Below are positions 22,846-31,998 of a stretch of 41,608 bases of DNA, piece by piece (the first letter of the stretch is position 1; each line of letters starts with the position of its first letter). The stretch spans positions 1 through 41,608 of the forward strand of contig JAILRG010000057.1 of assembly GCA_024698325.1 (NCBI GenBank), in the 5' to 3' direction. The notes below the pieces were generated by a model. That model did not search any database, was not told the DNA's origin, and saw nothing but the letters and a program-made list of their open reading frames with translations. The position numbers were made by a program, and so were the translations under genes. The stretch is from Treponema sp. (GTDB lineage: Bacteria; Spirochaetota; Spirochaetia; Treponematales; Treponemataceae).

Positions 22846-24669
22846 TTAGCGGACGCCTGGCTTTCCATTCACCGTGTAGATTGAATCTTTTGCTGTGACC
22901 GCAGGTGCTTTTTTGTCGCTTTGGACTACACGGTTAAAGCTGATGTTGCGGGTGTATTTGAGTGAAATTTCCTGCTGCACATTATTGCTGGTACCCAGCG
23001 TTATATCCTCAAAGGTAAGATTCTGCACATAATGAGCATCATTCCCGGGATTGCTGGTAAAGCCCTCAATTTCTATGGATTTTGAAAGCCATGTATGGTC
23101 ATAACCATTGAAGCCGAGTACCTGCATGTTTCTGAACGTCATGTCGCTGAACACTGGACTTGTCGCTGCGGGATCACCATCGGCATTATAGGTTACAGAA
23201 TGTACCAGAATGCGGTCCACAGTGCAGTCCTGTACATGGAAATCCTTTATATAGCCGCCACGAACCTTGCTCGCCTTCAGTTCAATGCCGTAGCGCGTAT
23301 TGGAAAGCACACAGTCGCGCACATAGACACTTTCAACGCCGCCTGACATCTCGCTTCCCACGGCAAGTCCCAGCCCACCTTCGCTTTTGCAGCCGATAAT
23401 GCGGATATTCTTTGCAGGAATCATGGGATTATTGCCTTCGGGATTTTTACCGGATTTAATCGCAATGCAGTCGTCGCCGGTATTGAACATGCAATCATAT
23501 ATCGTGCAATTGGTGGACGAGTCGGGGTCCCAGCCATCGCCGTTTCGGTAGCCACGAGTCTCAAAGGTAACGCCATTTGTCGTTATGCTATCGCTGTAAA
23601 TCATGTGGATTGTCCACATCGGCGGCTTTGCGACGGTAATGCCCTTGATGTAGACGTTCTGCGCATTACTGACGTTTATAAGTCTGCCCCGGATTCTGCT
23701 GCGAATGTTATTTTCGCTCGTTACCGACGCGGACAGGTCGTAAAAGCGGTCGGCACTGTTTCCCTCTGCCACTGCAAGCGCCGTGGCGTTCCCCTTGATG
23801 GGAGCATAGTGGATTTTCCCTGCGTCTCCAGTGATGGTGCCGGTACCGCAAATTTTTACGTTATGGCATACATAGTGAGCGCCCGCGCTGTAGTCGGTCG
23901 CTTCGTCAAGGGAGCCGATGTTGATAAGGCTTCGGTAGCAATATTGCTCCCAGCCTTCGATACGGCTCCAAATAAGGCGCTTGGGCGCTTCTGCCGTGTA
24001 GACGACGCCGGTTGCGCTTCCGCCACTGTATACCGTAGATGCAGCAGTGGCAGGCTTTTCGAAATCAGCAGGATTAGCGCTGCTTAGAAGCGTTCCGTTT
24101 ACTTCAAGCGTCATATCGCTTTTTAAGTCGAGTGCACCGGTCAAAAATACGCGGTTTTCGGGAATAAGCACGATGTCGTAGGGTGCGCAGTCGTTGATGG
24201 CAGCTTGTATTGCAGCGGTATCAAGCGTTTTTCCGTCGCCTGCGGCATTATAAGGCGCTTGCGTTACATCGCGCACCGTGCCTTTTTTGTCAGTGCGGGC
24301 GATAAGCTGCGTGCCTTGCGATTCTGCTTTTCCCTTAACGGTGCAGACCTCGAACGTGTAGGCGGTGTCTGGCTCAAGGTTTTCTGCCGTGTAATAAGTG
24401 TGGTCAGCTGCTGTCGTCGCAACCAGTGCGCCGTTCTGATAGATGTTATAGCCAGTGATGGCATGATAGGCGGCGGGTTTATCCCATAAAAGCGATATGC
24501 TTGCATAGGTAGTAGCGGCGCTCGGTACCATAAGCTGCTCTGGCGCAGGAAGAGCCGCACTACTTGAAACACAGGCTACCTGTAAGCCACATAACGGCAC
24601 GGCGGCACAAGCCGATACAAAAAATGCAGGCAAAAGCCCCGCTTCGCATCGTTTTGCTGTTTTTTTCAT
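22846..24669 (-). CDS. Polygalacturonase-type glycoside hydrolase family 28 protein with FN3 domain
   Basis: The 607-residue protein has a signal peptide, a fibronectin type III domain (about residues 45-130, ITGYNIYQNGALVATT) and a right-handed beta-helix of family GH28. GH28 enzymes hydrolyse galacturonan or rhamnogalacturonan by inversion. Conserved acids are visible in DGWDPDSST (Asp383) and TGDDC (Asp399, Asp400), and GSEMSGGV and RYGIELKAS follow. The usual Gly-His-Gly of the catalytic centre reads GGLGLAVGSE, with Leu433 in place of His. A Cys after VA (QVAC) could be a relaxed lipobox. The start overlaps the esterase stop by 4 nt. Confidence 0.9.
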   Translation of the reverse strand: MKKTAKRCEAGLLPAFFVSACAAVPLCGLQVACVSSSAALPAPEQLMVPSAATTYASISLLWDKPAAYHAITGYNIYQNGALVATTAADHTYYTAENLEPDTAYTFEVCTVKGKAESQGTQLIARTDKKGTVRDVTQAPYNAAGDGKTLDTAAIQAAINDCAPYDIVLIPENRVFLTGALDLKSDMTLEVNGTLLSSANPADFEKPATAASTVYSGGSATGVVYTAEAPKRLIWSRIEGWEQYCYRSLINIGSLDEATDYSAGAHYVCHNVKICGTGTITGDAGKIHYAPIKGNATALAVAEGNSADRFYDLSASVTSENNIRSRIRGRLINVSNAQNVYIKGITVAKPPMWTIHMIYSDSITTNGVTFETRGYRNGDGWDPDSSTNCTIYDCMFNTGDDCIAIKSGKNPEGNNPMIPAKNIRIIGCKSEGGLGLAVGSEMSGGVESVYVRDCVLSNTRYGIELKASKVRGGYIKDFHVQDCTVDRILVHSVTYNADGDPAATSPVFSDMTFRNMQVLGFNGYDHTWLSKSIEIEGFTSNPGNDAHYVQNLTFEDITLGTSNNVQQEISLKYTRNISFNRVVQSDKKAPAVTAKDSIYTVNGKPGVR

Positions 24670-25409
24670 TCTGCTGCTCCTGCGCGTTCGAGCGCTGCTT
24701 TTACTACGGGCAGGTAGAACTCGCGCACGCCTGCTTCATTGGGGTGCGAGCCTTTGCCGCCGATGATGTACGTTGCAAGCTGTGCGTTGTCGCGGGTGTC
24801 GAGCGTGGCATCAGCAAAGACATCTGCCACCGTTACGCCCCATTTGTCGCACATTTTGAGCGCAAGCGCGCGGAGTTTTACCTGTATGTCCCATTCGCGG
24901 GCGGATGATTTGTGTATGGTTACAAAAACGATGCGCGCGTGCGGCCACTTTTGTTTGATTGCAGAAAGCGTTTCTTCAAAGCCGCCGCAAAACGTGCTGT
25001 TATCAAAGGACTGCGCGCGCGGCCCTTTTATGGAGCCGAGTTTTGAAAGCGTTTCCGCGTAGGCGTCGTTCGTGTAGCCGTCAAACACCACAAAGTCAGG
25101 TTCTTCGCTCGGTGCCGCTTGTATCTGCGGCAGAATATGATTCTTGCTTTTGATAATAGTAGCGCCGTTTTTTGCACACATCGTAAGCGTTAGCTCCTCT
25201 TCTTGTGCAAGCAGCCGCATAAAGCATTTTTCGGGTGCATTGTGCCCGTACACAATGCTGTCGCCGAACGCATACACACGTGCGCCGCGAAGAGCTATCG
25301 GTGTGCGCGCGTCTTTTCCAGCCGTTTTGTCTTTGCTGCGTGCAAAGCACGGTGCAGCTACGCACACAAGCGCCGTCGTAACTGCAATAATCGTCATCGT
25401 TTTATTCAT
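24666..25409 (-). CDS. Exported SGNH/GDSL esterase
   Basis: The product of 247 residues starts at the ATG at 25409, because the GGAGG that lies inside an upstream in-frame ATG (25421) is 5 nt before this codon. A signal peptide (MTIIAVTTALVCVAAPCFA) precedes an SGNH hydrolase: block I VYAFGDSIVYG with the nucleophile Ser, block III FDGYTND and the catalytic Asp-His pair near GSHPNEAG. The position between GH28 and GH78 genes suggests a pectin or rhamnogalacturonan acetylesterase, but the substrate is an inference from context. Confidence 0.85.
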   Translation of the reverse strand: MNKTMTIIAVTTALVCVAAPCFARSKDKTAGKDARTPIALRGARVYAFGDSIVYGHNAPEKCFMRLLAQEEELTLTMCAKNGATIIKSKNHILPQIQAAPSEEPDFVVFDGYTNDAYAETLSKLGSIKGPRAQSFDNSTFCGGFEETLSAIKQKWPHARIVFVTIHKSSAREWDIQVKLRALALKMCDKWGVTVADVFADATLDTRDNAQLATYIIGGKGSHPNEAGVREFYLPVVKAALERAGAAE

Positions 25410-25466
25410 AAAAACCTCCATTGGTTAAAAATCAGATATTGCGAGACCGCTTAATAGGAAAAGGCG

Positions 25467-28208
25467 TTACGGAAGTACGGTAATGGTGCCGTCATACGCA
25501 AATTGATACTTACCGCTTCCGATGACAAACACTTGCGTGTCATCTGTGCTTTCGCTCGAAGCGCGCCTGTTTTTTTCCACAAAGCGTCCGCTTCCGATAA
25601 CGGGGAACACGACGCGCGCGGTTATGTTTGCGGGGACGGTTACAGCGACATTCCATGCCTGTTCGGAGCGCTCGTAGCACACAGAAATAAAGCCGCGCTC
25701 CGTTGCAACCTGCGCTTCAAGCGATGTAAGCGGACAATACGCAGGCGAAATCTGCACCGTTTCTGCGCCAGGGTCAAGCACGCAAACGCCCGCAAAGCCC
25801 GCAAGTATGTCAGCCGCCGCCGTTGCACCCCAACCATGCGACTGGGAATTTTCGTTTGCGGAGTTATCCGCATCCCAGCCTTCCCAAGTGAATGTATAGC
25901 CGTTTGCGACTTCTTTTGCCCATCCGTTGTCTTCGGCATTTGTCAGCAAGGCAAGCGCTTCACGCGGTTTTCCGGCGGCAAGCAGCGCCTTTAGCAAAAT
26001 ATCTGCCGTCATCGGTCCTTGCCGCATACCGCTTTTTATGACGAATTCTGTTACAGCCGCGCGCTGCTCGTCGGGAACAATGCCGAACGCAAGCGCATAG
26101 GAATTTGCATGTTGCGAAATATGGCGTACCGGCTGCCCGTTTGCGTCAAGTCCGTCGCAGTAGCGTCCGTCGGCGGTGATAAGCGCAGCGTTTATTGCAG
26201 AAACAAGCGCTGCCGACCGCGCGCGCATATCGGCGGCATCGTCTGCATGACCAAATGCATCTGCTGCAAGCGCAACAACGTCAAACGCGCGCTTGGAAAG
26301 CATGTTCACCGTTGTGCGTGCGCCTTCCTTCGTGCCGTTCCAGTCATACCCGAAGCGACCGACCGCAGGCCAGTCAACGATGCCATACTGGTAGCTTTTG
26401 GGGCTGCCGTTACCGCCGGCAAGCTTGGTAACTAAACCGGTACTTTCGTTGACCGCGCGGCTTATGTAGTCTGCCGTTGCTTTAATATACGGATAGGCTT
26501 TTTCAAGCAAGGCTTTGTCACCTGTCTGCATGTAGTAGTGCCACACCCAGTAGGGGAAATTCAGCGAAAAATCTGGAATGTCGCGCTTTCCGTCACCATT
26601 GGGATATACGCTGTTGTAGTGCCCTGCCTCTGCGCCTGTCCAGTAGCGGTCGCTCGATGCCATAAACTGCTCGATAGCTTTTTTTGACGCGGCTCGCTCG
26701 TACTGCGTAGCAACAGAAGCTTCGCTGATATTGATGGCGTCCTGCAAGAATTGCCCTTTTTCGCGGGTGGGCGTATCAACAAAACTGTTCTGAATAGAAT
26801 ACAACGCAGAGCGTTTCATAAGCGCATACACGTCGTCGAGCATGGCGCTTGAAGTGCGCAGCGTGCTGTCACGACCGATAGGGACGGCGGTGTGCACAAT
26901 TCGGGCGGCAATCGTCTTCGTTGTGAATTTTTCGCCGCAGCTGGGAATGGCAAGGTAGCGGAATGCAAGATGGTCCCATGCGTTATATACCTGCTTGCCT
27001 TTTTTCTGCGTGTAGATGTAGGTCATTTTGGTGCTTTGTGTATATCTACCGGCAGTGCGTATGGCGCCGTCTTCATCAAGCACATAGCCAGCTTGAATCG
27101 TAAGTTTTTGTCCTGCCTTGCCTTTTTTAAAGTTGATGACCGGACGCGCCGGAATGACCATGCCAAAGTCAGCAACGGTCGTGCCGTCGGAAAACTTTGT
27201 GACGGAAATCGGATGCACAAAGTCATCGGTTACGTGGAAAAGCTCCGGCGTAACCTGCACAAAATCTGCTGTCGGGTGCATCCCAAGCACGTTTGCGTTT
27301 TTCCATGCAGAATCGTCAAAGCCGCTTCTCGCAAAATCCTGCTGCGCTTTAGTCGCGTCGTATTCTTCTACAAAGTCGCCTTCGCCGTTGCGCTTTGTGG
27401 AGCCGTAAAACGGCACTGCGCTCGAAACTCGCCAATCGCCGCCCGTTACTACAGTTTCGGTCGAGCCGTCGGCATAGTGCACCGTAACGTGAGCGAGCAG
27501 CGCTTCTTTTCCGGGCGCACGCCCCTGTCCTGCGCCGTAGTAGCGGCACAAAAGCCCCAGAACAAGTGTGTTGCCAGTAACAGCATCGGTTATATCCCAT
27601 CCCTGGTAGCGCGATTCGGACATATAATCGAATGATTGCCCTCTTCCGATGTAGGTACCGTTTACGTGCAGTTCATAATCGTGCATACAGGCGATATGCG
27701 CCAGCACCGCACGAACTGCTTTTGGCTTAGAAAGTTTTTTTTCGTAGCGGGCATACCAAAAATGGTTGGCGGAAGAAGTGCCGGAGCTTATCCAAGCGGC
27801 AGCCCAATCCTCAGTAGCAAGTCCTGTCGCAAAGTGAGATTCAACACTGTAGGGAGAAGCGGCATCAGTTTTATCCCATGTCCTTACTTTCCACGTATAT
27901 GGATGCGCGGGTTTTAAGGCGCTGCCAGCGTAGGGCACGTAGGATTGCGCGGACGAAACAACTTTGCCGCTGTTCCACACGATATGCTTGTCAATGTCAT
28001 CGGTAACGACAATCTCGTAGGCGCTCTGCACCTCGTTATAATCGCTGTCGTTTACAAGCCAGCCGAACGTAGGCTGTTCCACATTGAGCGGATGTTCCAG
28101 CTCATTCGTTAAAAGCCCTGTCGGTGCAAGCGGCGCGGTCTGTGCTGCCGCTGCGTACACTGGCAGCGTGGTGACAGCGCTCAAGATGATTTTTACTGCG
28201 CGTTTCAT
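25467..28208 (-). CDS. Exported alpha-L-rhamnosidase, GH78
   Basis: The 913-residue product (start at the ATG at 28208, after GGAGG inside an in-frame upstream ATG at 28220) has a signal peptide ending VYAAAAQ. N-terminal Ig-like and carbohydrate-binding domains follow (PTFGWLVNDSDYNEVQSAYE), then the GH78 (alpha/alpha)6 barrel. Typical family segments are FVDTPTREKGQFLQDA, LNFPYWVWHYYMQTGD and NSQSHGWGATAAADIL. Such enzymes release terminal L-rhamnose from rhamnogalacturonan or glycosides. It is the first gene of the three-enzyme operon. The same leader pattern, ATGGAGGTTTNTATG, precedes the esterase gene. Confidence 0.93.
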   Translation of the reverse strand: MKRAVKIILSAVTTLPVYAAAAQTAPLAPTGLLTNELEHPLNVEQPTFGWLVNDSDYNEVQSAYEIVVTDDIDKHIVWNSGKVVSSAQSYVPYAGSALKPAHPYTWKVRTWDKTDAASPYSVESHFATGLATEDWAAAWISSGTSSANHFWYARYEKKLSKPKAVRAVLAHIACMHDYELHVNGTYIGRGQSFDYMSESRYQGWDITDAVTGNTLVLGLLCRYYGAGQGRAPGKEALLAHVTVHYADGSTETVVTGGDWRVSSAVPFYGSTKRNGEGDFVEEYDATKAQQDFARSGFDDSAWKNANVLGMHPTADFVQVTPELFHVTDDFVHPISVTKFSDGTTVADFGMVIPARPVINFKKGKAGQKLTIQAGYVLDEDGAIRTAGRYTQSTKMTYIYTQKKGKQVYNAWDHLAFRYLAIPSCGEKFTTKTIAARIVHTAVPIGRDSTLRTSSAMLDDVYALMKRSALYSIQNSFVDTPTREKGQFLQDAINISEASVATQYERAASKKAIEQFMASSDRYWTGAEAGHYNSVYPNGDGKRDIPDFSLNFPYWVWHYYMQTGDKALLEKAYPYIKATADYISRAVNESTGLVTKLAGGNGSPKSYQYGIVDWPAVGRFGYDWNGTKEGARTTVNMLSKRAFDVVALAADAFGHADDAADMRARSAALVSAINAALITADGRYCDGLDANGQPVRHISQHANSYALAFGIVPDEQRAAVTEFVIKSGMRQGPMTADILLKALLAAGKPREALALLTNAEDNGWAKEVANGYTFTWEGWDADNSANENSQSHGWGATAAADILAGFAGVCVLDPGAETVQISPAYCPLTSLEAQVATERGFISVCYERSEQAWNVAVTVPANITARVVFPVIGSGRFVEKNRRASSESTDDTQVFVIGSGKYQFAYDGTITVLP

Positions 28209-28343
28209 AGAAACCTCCATGTGTATGCAAGCACTCTATCACTTTGAAAGCCGCAACACTGTACGCGCTTTCTCAAATGCATACAAAAAACGCACAAATT
28301 TTATCATGGGGCGTGTTGCGCAGCTGTTGCGTTAGCCGCCTGG

Positions 28344-29195
28344 CTAGGAGTGTACGGGTTTTCTGAACTGAGAGGGAGCGACACCGAATGCCTGATGAAA
28401 TGCCCGCGATAGCGTGGTTGCAGACGGAAAGCCGGTCTTTGCGGCAATTTCGCCGAGTGAAAGCGAGGTTTCAGCGATAAGCATGTGTGCTTTTAAAATC
28501 CGGTAGCGGGAAAGGTAGCTTGCAAAGCTGTCGCCGGTAACACGCTTAAAGGCGCGATAAAACGTGGGCTGGCTCATGCAAGCGCAGTCGAGCATCTGCT
28601 CCAGCGGCAGCTCTTCTGCATAGTGCGCCTCGATGTGCCGGAGTACGCGGTAGATGCCGGGGGATTCCACCAGCGCAGGGGGACTGAATGCAGGCGCATC
28701 TGCATTTTCAGCACGAAAGCGGCAGATGGTGTCCGTAAGCCGGTACACTTCCATGTACGCAAGCTTTGCGCACCAGCTTTCGTGGCGATTTTTTCGCGTC
28801 CAGTACGAATCGATGGCGTCATAGTGGCGAAGTACCTCGTCAAGTTGCGCTTCGTTTAGCTGGAGAATGCAGGATTTGAACGCCGCCGTAAAGCGGTTGA
28901 TTTCGCGCGCGCTTAAAAAGTCTTCGAACAGCGGAAGGCGGAAGTTTACCAGATTGCGGCTGTAAAGGTTGGATTCGCTGACGGTGCCATGCAGCACAAA
29001 TGGCTCCGCCACATACATCATTCCCCGCTGGAGCCTATAGTGGCTGTTGTTGTAGCAGATTGTGTGCGCTCCTTCTAAGTGCAGGTAGATTTCGTAGCCG
29101 TCGTGGTAGTGCTGCCGCTTCATGGTGTGCGCGGGTACTGCACGCAAAAATGAGTAGTCAAAGTTTTTGGTTGGTTGAAAAAGTGCTTCCCTCAT
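28344..29195 (-). CDS. AraC-family transcriptional regulator
   Basis: The 283-residue protein has an N-terminal cupin-like effector region (HYHDGYEIYLHLEGAHTICY, YVAEPFVLHGTVSES) and a C-terminal pair of AraC helix-turn-helices (about residues 185-280: LEQMLDCACMSQPTFYRAFK and LGEIAAKTGFPSATTLSRAF). It lies 135 nt upstream of, and on the same strand as, the rhamnosidase operon, so it is the likely regulator of it, responding to rhamnose or a pectin fragment. That link is from position. There is no clear ribosome site; TACTAT about 30 nt upstream may be its -10. Confidence 0.9.
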   Translation of the reverse strand: MREALFQPTKNFDYSFLRAVPAHTMKRQHYHDGYEIYLHLEGAHTICYNNSHYRLQRGMMYVAEPFVLHGTVSESNLYSRNLVNFRLPLFEDFLSAREINRFTAAFKSCILQLNEAQLDEVLRHYDAIDSYWTRKNRHESWCAKLAYMEVYRLTDTICRFRAENADAPAFSPPALVESPGIYRVLRHIEAHYAEELPLEQMLDCACMSQPTFYRAFKRVTGDSFASYLSRYRILKAHMLIAETSLSLGEIAAKTGFPSATTLSRAFHQAFGVAPSQFRKPVHS

Positions 29196-29358
29196 GCAGA
29201 CGTCTAATCCTACTGGGCGGGTATAGTACAGAAATGAGTCCAGCCTTTTTTTTGCCGCCAGCAGCTCGCATAATCCTAAGTGATTTTGCGTCAGTATACC
29301 GATTTACGTGCGGTTGTAAAAGTGATTTTATGCGTGATAAAGCTTTACTTACAGTTAC

Positions 29359-30420
29359 TTACAGCAGTTTTACGCAGCCATAGGCGGTGTCCTCAAAGGC
29401 AAGAAACTCGCTGACGGCTTTTGCGGCAGTTTCTGAAATCTTCGTGATGCGGCGCGCGCCGTCTGCGGTCTGCACCAGAGGATTTATGTAGCGCTTTTTT
29501 ACGGAAAGCGAAACACAGTACGCGTTTTCCATCGGCGCGTCGGTGTGCGCAATCTCTGTCATCTGTGTAAAGGTTCGGAAGAGGGATGCGAAGCTTGTGT
29601 CGGGCTTTGCACCTGCCTCCTGGGCGAAAATCTGCATCAATTCTGCTTCTGACTGCTCATACAGGTCTGTTTCCTCGATGATGTGCCCGGAGAGGGACTG
29701 ATTCAGGATGGTGCCCATAAGGTTCAGCGCCAGTTTGTTTTCGTTCCGCTGCAGGATAAGGCCGATTCCGCATGCGCGTGTGCAGTAGTCGGCGGCAATA
29801 TCCGGCGTCGTAAATCCCAGTTCCGGCATGCCGTCTTCAGCTGTAAGCACGCTGATGTCTTTGTACGCGCGCGCTATGTCGGGAAGGTTCCAGCTTGCGT
29901 TGAGTGCCATGCCGGACGGAAACATGTATTCAAGGCGGTCGGCGGAAAGCCGCGGCACCTCGTTATCGCAAATCGGGTATTGGTGATAGTCGCTGATTTC
30001 TGCGGCGTACAGCCCGTCCTCAAACACATGCGTGGAAATGTCCGCGTCTGTTTCAATCATGCGGCGGTTTGCGCTTTCGGTCGCTTCCTGCCGTAAGGTG
30101 TCGCCTTTGCGGAAATCAGATACGTGGCTGAATGCGGGTGTGGAAACGTCATGCAAAAGAGCTGCGATTGTCTGCTTTTTGCTTTTGGTGAAATTCCAGA
30201 CGATAAGCGCGGTGCCGATGGAGTGGTACAGCCGCGTATAGAAGAACCTGTTCTGGTAGAGCGGAGTCCAGTCGGTGCCGCACAACAGTCCCACGCCAGA
30301 AAGGCGCTGCACAAGCGGCTGCTCGATGTACGGTTTTAGGAATTCCGGAAACTCCGGTGACAGAATTGCAAAATAGCGCGAAAGCTCGGGAAAATGCATA
30401 AGGTCTGGAAGTGCGTACAT
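29359..30420 (-). CDS. HD-domain phosphohydrolase
   Basis: The 353-residue cytoplasmic protein contains an HD metal centre: His66 (RLYHSIGTALIVW), His90-Asp91 (ALLHDVSTPAFSH) and Asp161 (LSADRLEYMF). This pattern matches the HD superfamily including dGTPase-like and SAMHD1-like enzymes, which hydrolyse nucleotides or second messengers. The substrate cannot be told from sequence. It stands alone, divergent from the MATE gene, with an extended -10 7 nt before its ATG and no Shine-Dalgarno. Confidence 0.82.
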   Translation of the reverse strand: MYALPDLMHFPELSRYFAILSPEFPEFLKPYIEQPLVQRLSGVGLLCGTDWTPLYQNRFFYTRLYHSIGTALIVWNFTKSKKQTIAALLHDVSTPAFSHVSDFRKGDTLRQEATESANRRMIETDADISTHVFEDGLYAAEISDYHQYPICDNEVPRLSADRLEYMFPSGMALNASWNLPDIARAYKDISVLTAEDGMPELGFTTPDIAADYCTRACGIGLILQRNENKLALNLMGTILNQSLSGHIIEETDLYEQSEAELMQIFAQEAGAKPDTSFASLFRTFTQMTEIAHTDAPMENAYCVSLSVKKRYINPLVQTADGARRITKISETAAKAVSEFLAFEDTAYGCVKLL

Positions 30421-30427
30421 GGGCCAG

Positions 30428-30436
30428 ATGATAGCA
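30428..30436 (-). promoter_or_regulatory. Extended -10 of the HD gene, leaderless geometry
   Basis: On the minus strand TGC-TATCAT ends 7 nt before the ATG at 30420. The -35 position is weak (TAGCAC). Confidence 0.5.
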
Positions 30437-30493
30437 TTTTCCGCGTGGCTGTGCTAGACTAGCGCCAGGCAGACGAGGGGCTGCCGATTCCAT

Positions 30494-31876
30494 ATGAAAA
30501 CCGCATTTATTTTTAAGCGCCTGCGTCGGGCGGAAGAAAGCTCTAACACGTCAATTACTGAAGGCACAATCTGGAAAGCTCTGCTGGTATTTTTCTTTCC
30601 GATTCTGCTGGGTACTCTTTTTCAGCAGCTGTATAACACCGTGGACGCGGTCATTGTCGGCCGCTTTGTCGGAAAAGAAGCGCTTGCCGCTGTCGGCGGC
30701 GGCACTGCCGTCTACCTGAACCTTATTGTCGGCTTTTTTGTCGGCCTTACGAGCGGCGCTTCAATCATCATCTCTCAGTTTTACGGAGCGGACAATCCCG
30801 GAGAGACGAGCCGCACCGTGCATACAGCGCTTCTTTTCTCTTTTTTGGGCGGACTTGTGATGACTGTCGCAGCCTTTCTTGCAAGTCCCTGGGTGCTTCG
30901 CGTAACGCATACTCCCGACGATATTATGGAGCTTTCTCTTACCTACCTCCGCATTTTCTTTGTGAGCATGGTGCCGATGTTTGTTTACAACATGGGGGCA
31001 AGTACGCTCCGTGCTGTCGGCGACTCAAAAAGCCCGCTGTATATTCTGATTGCCGCTGTAATCACGAATATTGCGCTGGACATCCTGTTTGTCGTCGTCT
31101 TCGGCTGGGGCGTAGCCGGTGTCGCATGGGCAACTGTCGCCAGCCAGGCAGAAAGCATGATTGTTGTTCTGGTGATTCTTGCCACAAGCCGCTCCTGCAT
31201 CCGCCTGAGCCTGCGCCAGCTTGTCATAACGCCGCACCTGCTTGCAAAAATACTCCGCATGGGGCTTCCAACCGGCATCCAGAGCACGTTTTACTGCCTG
31301 AGTAACATCATCATTCAGGCGGCCATAAACGCATTCGGTACGACGACCATTGCAGCCTGGGCGGCTTTCTCTAAAATCGACGCGGTATTCTGGACGGTAA
31401 TCAGCACGATGGGCGTGGCGGTCACGACGTTCAGCGGACAGAACTACGGCGCCAGAAAATACGACAGGCTGAAACAATGCATGTGGCAGGCCATGCTGAT
31501 GACGTTCGGCATTACGATATTCTGCAGCGTGTTTTTCTGGTTTACCGGCTCCTATGTGTACCGGCTTTTTACGACAGACGACGATGTTATTGCCGGTGGC
31601 GTAAGAATCCTGCGTTTCCTTGCACCGTGGTGGGTTACCTTTGTTTCCATAGAGGTGCTTTCCGGTATAATCCGTGGCGCCGGCGACACTTTTATCCCGA
31701 TGATTATTACGCTGTTCTGCGTGTGCGTGCTGCGCCTGGTCTGGCTGTTCACCGCGGCTCCTCACTGGAACGACGTGCTTGCAGTTCTTGGCTGTTATCC
31801 GCTTACCTGGACGCTTACGAGTGTGCTTTTCTGGATTTACTGGGTGAGCGGTCGCTGGCTCCGGAAGCATCACTAG
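30494..31876 (+). CDS. MATE-family efflux transporter
   Basis: The 460-residue protein is a 12-helix multidrug and toxin extrusion family exporter. Typical features are ITEGTIWKALLVFFFPILLG at the first helix, LYNTVDAVIVGRFVG, AAVGGGTAVYLN and the QSTFYCLSNIIIQAAINAFG repeat start. MATE proteins exchange cationic compounds for Na+ or H+ across the inner membrane. The start ATG at 30494 has only a distant GAGGGG (14 nt), so the ribosome site is poor. It is a single-gene unit divergent from the HD gene; the substrate is unknown. Confidence 0.92.
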   Translation: MKTAFIFKRLRRAEESSNTSITEGTIWKALLVFFFPILLGTLFQQLYNTVDAVIVGRFVGKEALAAVGGGTAVYLNLIVGFFVGLTSGASIIISQFYGADNPGETSRTVHTALLFSFLGGLVMTVAAFLASPWVLRVTHTPDDIMELSLTYLRIFFVSMVPMFVYNMGASTLRAVGDSKSPLYILIAAVITNIALDILFVVVFGWGVAGVAWATVASQAESMIVVLVILATSRSCIRLSLRQLVITPHLLAKILRMGLPTGIQSTFYCLSNIIIQAAINAFGTTTIAAWAAFSKIDAVFWTVISTMGVAVTTFSGQNYGARKYDRLKQCMWQAMLMTFGITIFCSVFFWFTGSYVYRLFTTDDDVIAGGVRILRFLAPWWVTFVSIEVLSGIIRGAGDTFIPMIITLFCVCVLRLVWLFTAAPHWNDVLAVLGCYPLTWTLTSVLFWIYWVSGRWLRKHH

Positions 31877-31998
31877 GGGGCGGTTTCTGATAAAGCTGCC
31901 TGCTTCCGGCGTAAGCTTTTAGTGAATGTTTTAAGCTTTTATTAAAAACTTGCGGATTTTAAATATTGGCGGTAAGCTTATAAGCAGGAGTACACACT

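Noticed and set aside
26892-27635. 247-codon ORF antisense to the rhamnosidase
   Set aside because: Shadow of a confident GH78 gene; no start signal or motif.
31025-31873. 282-codon ORF antisense to the MATE gene
   Set aside because: Composition is typical of a shadow frame, it has no ribosome site or familiar motif, and the opposite strand has a clear MATE protein.
31940-31998. Sigma-28 promoter before the first chemoreceptor
   Set aside because: GGCGGTAA fits the -10 in six of eight bases, but no TAAA lies 15 nt upstream.
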